Source of the DNA: CAYHOI01 sp964358175 | Lineage (GTDB): Bacteria; Margulisbacteria; Riflemargulisbacteria; GWF2-35-9 | Assembly (NCBI GenBank): GCA_964358175.1 | Contig: CAYHOI010000088.1 | Location: 1 to 7,766, forward strand | DNA: 7,766 bases | Reading direction: 5' to 3' | In this document: positions 5,485 through 7,766 of the stretch, one piece after another | How the letters are laid out: the number at the start of each line of letters is the position of its first letter | Numbering within the stretch: position 1 is the first letter of the stretch | The notes under the pieces: generated by a model | Database searches by the model: none | What the model was told of the DNA's origin: nothing | What the model saw: the letters and a program-made list of their open reading frames with translations, nothing else | Translations under genes and position numbers: made by a program

Positions 5485-7539
5485 ATGGGGGAAAACGTGG
5501 TTTTGGGGATAAAGTTGGATAAACGTATGGGTGGCTACGTATTGGGTGGCATTTATGCTTTAATAGTTCTATTCTTGGGTTTAACGCTTCTTCACACACT
5601 TGGGGTCGGAAATGGACAGACTGGTCAGACCCAGGAACAATTGCGTTGCTCTCTTAGCGAAAAAACATGGATGATGGCGACCCGAATAAAGGGGATTCAA
5701 TCCACGGATGAGTTTACGAAAATACTTTCAGGTGAGAAACTCAAAGACAGTTTTTTTTGGGTGGTCAATGAAAGTGGAGCTATATTGTTTCATCCTATCA
5801 AGAAAGAAATTCTTACCGTTGGGATAGCTAATTTTAAAGATGCAAAGGGCAGACCTTTTTTCAAAGAGCTCATTGAAAAGTCCTTGAAAAATGGGGAAGC
5901 TCTCTTGCCTTACGACTCACGTGTCGACAAGAAGCGTGGAATAGTCAAAAAAGTTGGGTATGCCAGATATATCAAGGATATGGGGCTTATTATAGGGACG
6001 AGTGCCGACGTGAACCCTGTGACGGGTAACTCAAAAGTTCGGCATTCCGGCAATGCAGGAATTATTCTGCTGTTGGTTGTTCTTGCCTTAGCCGTTCCAA
6101 TCGCCCTGTTTAACATCAAGAGAGATCGTTTAGAAGAGAATCATGTGGCTTTACTCGTAATGGCTATGGAGCAACTGGGGAACCGTCGATTTGATTTCAG
6201 GATAGATGGTCGGATGAAAGGGGCTTTTGAACCAGTTCGACAGATTTTTAATGATCAAGTTTCGAGGATTGGAGATCATGTTGATGGAATGTCAAGAATT
6301 GCTACTCAGCTCATAAGCTATATTAATCAGTTAGACCATAATGTTAAAGAAACCGCTGAAAACTTTCAAGATCTTTCGAAAATTATCACAGACGTAGCGA
6401 ATGGAGCAGCACTCCAGACTGAAAAGATTAATAACATTACGGAGTCCGTTGATAAGATAAATGGAAGTTTAAGAACGATTAGTGAGGGAATCCATACTCA
6501 AAACGATAAGATGAAGGACAATGCAGCAAAACTTAAAGTTGACAACAATACGATCCAAGCTCTGAATCAAAATGCAGATTTACAGATGCAGAAAATCGGG
6601 ACCGTTTCCAATAACATTGAAGGCACATTAACCACTGTCAATTTGATTAAGAACAAAGCCAAGGATGTTTATACCAGCTCCAAGGAATCTTCAGATGTGG
6701 CCGAAAAGGGGAAAAAAAGCGTCGAGAATATTGTTCTGGAAATGACCAATATCAAAAATATTGTTTTAGAATCAGCAGGTAAAATTGCGGAACTTGGTCA
6801 ATATTCCAAGCGAATTGAGGATATTGTGGAGATTATTGATGATATTGCCGAACAGACCAATTTGTTAGCACTTAATGCTGCTATTGAAGCTGCCAGGGCA
6901 GGTGAGGCAGGCAAGGGGTTTGTCGTGGTAGCAGATGAAGTTCGCAAGTTAGCAGAGAAATCCAGTAAAGCGACTAAGGAAATTGCGAATTTAATTTATA
7001 CCATTCAAAATGTTACACAGGTGGCTGTGAAGTCGATGGAGGCTAGCCGTGAGCAGGTTGAGAAGGGAGTTGACCTTTCGACAAGTGCAAAGACGGCTCT
7101 CACGAATATTTTGTCAGCAGTGGACAATACAGTTCATCAAATGGAGGACATTTCAACATCCACTGGATTTATGGCCGAAAAGTTTGAAAATGTTGTCAAG
7201 ACGATGGAGGATCTCTTTTCAATTGTGAGCAAAAGTAGTCAGTCGATTACTGTGTTGGCTGAGTCGTCAAGTGATCTGCTTGCCGCTACCGAGAAGGTGT
7301 CCGCTATTTCGATGGAAAATGCTTCTGAAATCAATCTCATTGAACGGAATGCGGAAACGATTCTTATGGAAACCAAAGAAGTGTTCACCGTTGCCGCAGA
7401 TAACAATGCTATTGCTGAAGAGGTCTCAGCTTCAACGATCGGAATTACGGCTTCGACCGAGATCAATAAATCGCTCACCAAAGAATTATGTGTTCTGTTG
7501 GAGTCTCTCAGATCTAACTTAAAAAACGTTGAAAGTTAG
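5485..7539 (+). CDS. Methyl-accepting chemotaxis protein with single Cache-type sensor
   Basis: This is a transmembrane chemoreceptor that passes ligand signals to CheA/CheW. It has TM1 at about 17-39; an extracytoplasmic domain 40-188 with WVVNESGAILFHP (92-104), FKDAKGRPFFKELIEKS (117-133) and YARYIKDMGLIIGTSADV (159-176), the pattern of a single Cache (sCache_2) domain; and TM2 at about 191-211. Residues 212-265 form a divergent HAMP-like linker, followed by a long helical region. The cytoplasmic hairpin tip is DDIAEQTNLLALNAAIEAAR (452-471) then AGEAGKGFVVVADEVRKLAE (472-491), essentially canonical. AIAEEVSAS (642-650) fits a methylation-site consensus around Glu645-Glu646. The C-terminus (NVES) lacks an NWETF-like CheR tether. 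The frame stays open upstream into the N run, so the start is uncertain: 5485 is the first ATG, GTG 5497 has a better ribosome-binding site, and an upstream start is possible. The ligand is unknown. Confidence 0.95.
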   Translation: MGENVVLGIKLDKRMGGYVLGGIYALIVLFLGLTLLHTLGVGNGQTGQTQEQLRCSLSEKTWMMATRIKGIQSTDEFTKILSGEKLKDSFFWVVNESGAILFHPIKKEILTVGIANFKDAKGRPFFKELIEKSLKNGEALLPYDSRVDKKRGIVKKVGYARYIKDMGLIIGTSADVNPVTGNSKVRHSGNAGIILLLVVLALAVPIALFNIKRDRLEENHVALLVMAMEQLGNRRFDFRIDGRMKGAFEPVRQIFNDQVSRIGDHVDGMSRIATQLISYINQLDHNVKETAENFQDLSKIITDVANGAALQTEKINNITESVDKINGSLRTISEGIHTQNDKMKDNAAKLKVDNNTIQALNQNADLQMQKIGTVSNNIEGTLTTVNLIKNKAKDVYTSSKESSDVAEKGKKSVENIVLEMTNIKNIVLESAGKIAELGQYSKRIEDIVEIIDDIAEQTNLLALNAAIEAARAGEAGKGFVVVADEVRKLAEKSSKATKEIANLIYTIQNVTQVAVKSMEASREQVEKGVDLSTSAKTALTNILSAVDNTVHQMEDISTSTGFMAEKFENVVKTMEDLFSIVSKSSQSITVLAESSSDLLAATEKVSAISMENASEINLIERNAETILMETKEVFTVAADNNAIAEEVSASTIGITASTEINKSLTKELCVLLESLRSNLKNVES
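5487..5499 (+). promoter_or_regulatory. Shine-Dalgarno favouring a GTG start at 5497
   Basis: GGGGGA (5487-5492 with the preceding ATG's G) lies about five bases before the in-frame GTG at 5497. The ATG at 5485 has no purine-rich site in the 16 known bases before it. Starting at 5497 would give a protein beginning M-V-L-G-I-K-L, the usual chemoreceptor N-terminus before the first membrane helix. This is a judgement between starts and not proof. Confidence 0.45.
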
Positions 7540-7626
7540 AGTTTTTCAGAGTTACACTCGTATTCTAGTAACCGATGAGTTTCTGGGGGATTAGTCCCGA
7601 ATTCTGATAAGTTTAAGTTGAAGATC

Positions 7627-7659
7627 TGAAAGTTTCTCTAAAATGGTTTTCATTTTTTT
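7627..7659 (+). terminator. Weak intrinsic terminator-like hairpin with T-run
   Basis: TGAAAG (7627-7632) can pair with TTTTCA (7647-7652), extendable by two T-G wobbles to 7634/7645, leaving a 10-base loop. Seven Ts (7653-7659) follow immediately. The stem has only one G-C pair, so it is much weaker than a standard terminator. Its location, 88 bases past the chemoreceptor stop and ahead of a new ribosome-binding site, is sensible for a transcript end. Confidence 0.3.
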
Positions 7660-7673
7660 GTAATTGTTGACCC

Positions 7674-7680
7674 AAAGGAG
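7674..7680 (+). promoter_or_regulatory. Strong Shine-Dalgarno before a 15-codon ORF
   Basis: AAAGGAG is a near-perfect anti-16S match, nine bases before the ATG at 7690. The intervening TCCTC (7685-7689) can pair either with GAGGA (7693-7697), putting the ATG in a three-base loop, or through TCCT (7685-7688) with AGGA (7676-7679) of the Shine-Dalgarno itself. These alternatives are visible in the sequence; whether they regulate translation is inference. Confidence 0.5.
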
Positions 7681-7689
7681 AGCATCCTC

Positions 7690-7737
7690 ATGGAGGACTT
7701 TGGGGATATAAAACGGATTTTACCCCCTAGGCCATGA
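7690..7737 (+). CDS. Possible 15-residue leader peptide ORF
   Basis: ATG at 7690 opens a 15-codon frame, MEDFGDIKRILPPRP, ending at TGA 7735-7737. It is supported by the strong Shine-Dalgarno at 7674-7680 and by a stop that overlaps the next start as ATGA (7734-7737), the same junction type as Smr/rfbD. The composition (consecutive prolines near the end) would fit a leader or stalling peptide. It could equally be the true N-terminus of a larger protein whose frame is broken by a sequencing error near 7730, since the second frame continues to the window edge. I do not recognise the sequence. Confidence 0.35.
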   Translation: MEDFGDIKRILPPRP

Positions 7738-7766
7738 GCTGTAAGCCAGTAGCGACGCTGGTTAGG
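7734..7766 (+). CDS. Partial ORF running off the window end
   Basis: ATG at 7734 opens a frame of 11 codons, MSCKPVATLVR, without a stop up to the last base. It overlaps the 15-codon ORF by ATGA, which suggests coupled translation. The coding stretch also contains a hairpin: AGCCAG (7744-7749) pairs with CTGGTT (7758-7763). Too little is present to identify a product, and the frame could be open by chance. Confidence 0.3.
   Translation, partial: MSCKPVATLVR

Noticed and set aside
7551..7572. Inverted repeat GTTAC (7551-7555) / GTAAC (7568-7572) just after the chemoreceptor stop
   Set aside because: Only five base pairs with a 12-base loop and no T-run; too weak to call a terminator or operator.
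7667..7712. TTGACC (7667-7672) and TATAAA (7707-7712) as a possible sigma-70 promoter
   Set aside because: The spacing is 34 bases, twice the usual distance, and the -10-like word lies inside the short ORF.

Overview
The window is a compact bacterial chromosomal segment in which every recognisable gene lies on the + strand. It has two parts joined by a run of 10 undetermined bases at 5459-5468, the usual mark of a scaffold join in a draft or metagenome assembly. Base composition is moderate and looks even throughout, and I see no insertion sequence, CRISPR array, rRNA or convincing tRNA. The host is a motile bacterium, given the two-transmembrane chemoreceptor, and probably an uncultured, non-model lineage. 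The YebC-DUF1844-HolA-Smr order is not the familiar E. coli or Bacillus layout, and I cannot name the phylum from sequence alone.

Left part (1-5458). A short leader is followed by eight co-directional genes with gaps of 0-22 bases or 4-base overlaps. They are: a 280-residue protein with HEAT-like helical repeats; an 89-residue protein of unknown function; argC (arginine biosynthesis); a YebC/TACO1-family translation or regulatory factor; a DUF1844 protein; holA (DNA polymerase III delta, clamp loader); a stand-alone Smr-domain protein; and an RfbD-type dTDP-4-dehydrorhamnose reductase. The spacing suggests one long transcription unit. Three consecutive genes (yebC, the DUF1844 gene and holA) start with GTG, and two junctions are stop/start overlaps (GTGA, ATGA) typical of translational coupling. 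The products serve unrelated core processes: amino-acid synthesis, translation, replication, nucleic-acid handling and cell-surface sugar synthesis. It therefore reads as a housekeeping operon and not as a dedicated system.

Right part (5469-7766). A methyl-accepting chemotaxis protein with an extracytoplasmic single Cache-type sensor domain fills most of it. Its 5' end is uncertain because the reading frame stays open into the N run. The last 227 bases hold a weak terminator-like hairpin with a T-run. After it comes a strong Shine-Dalgarno followed by a 15-codon ORF whose stop overlaps (ATGA) a second start that runs off the window.

I do not find a convincing undescribed system. The parts most worth a second look are the two unrecognised proteins at 89-1213 and the leader-like arrangement at 7674-7766.
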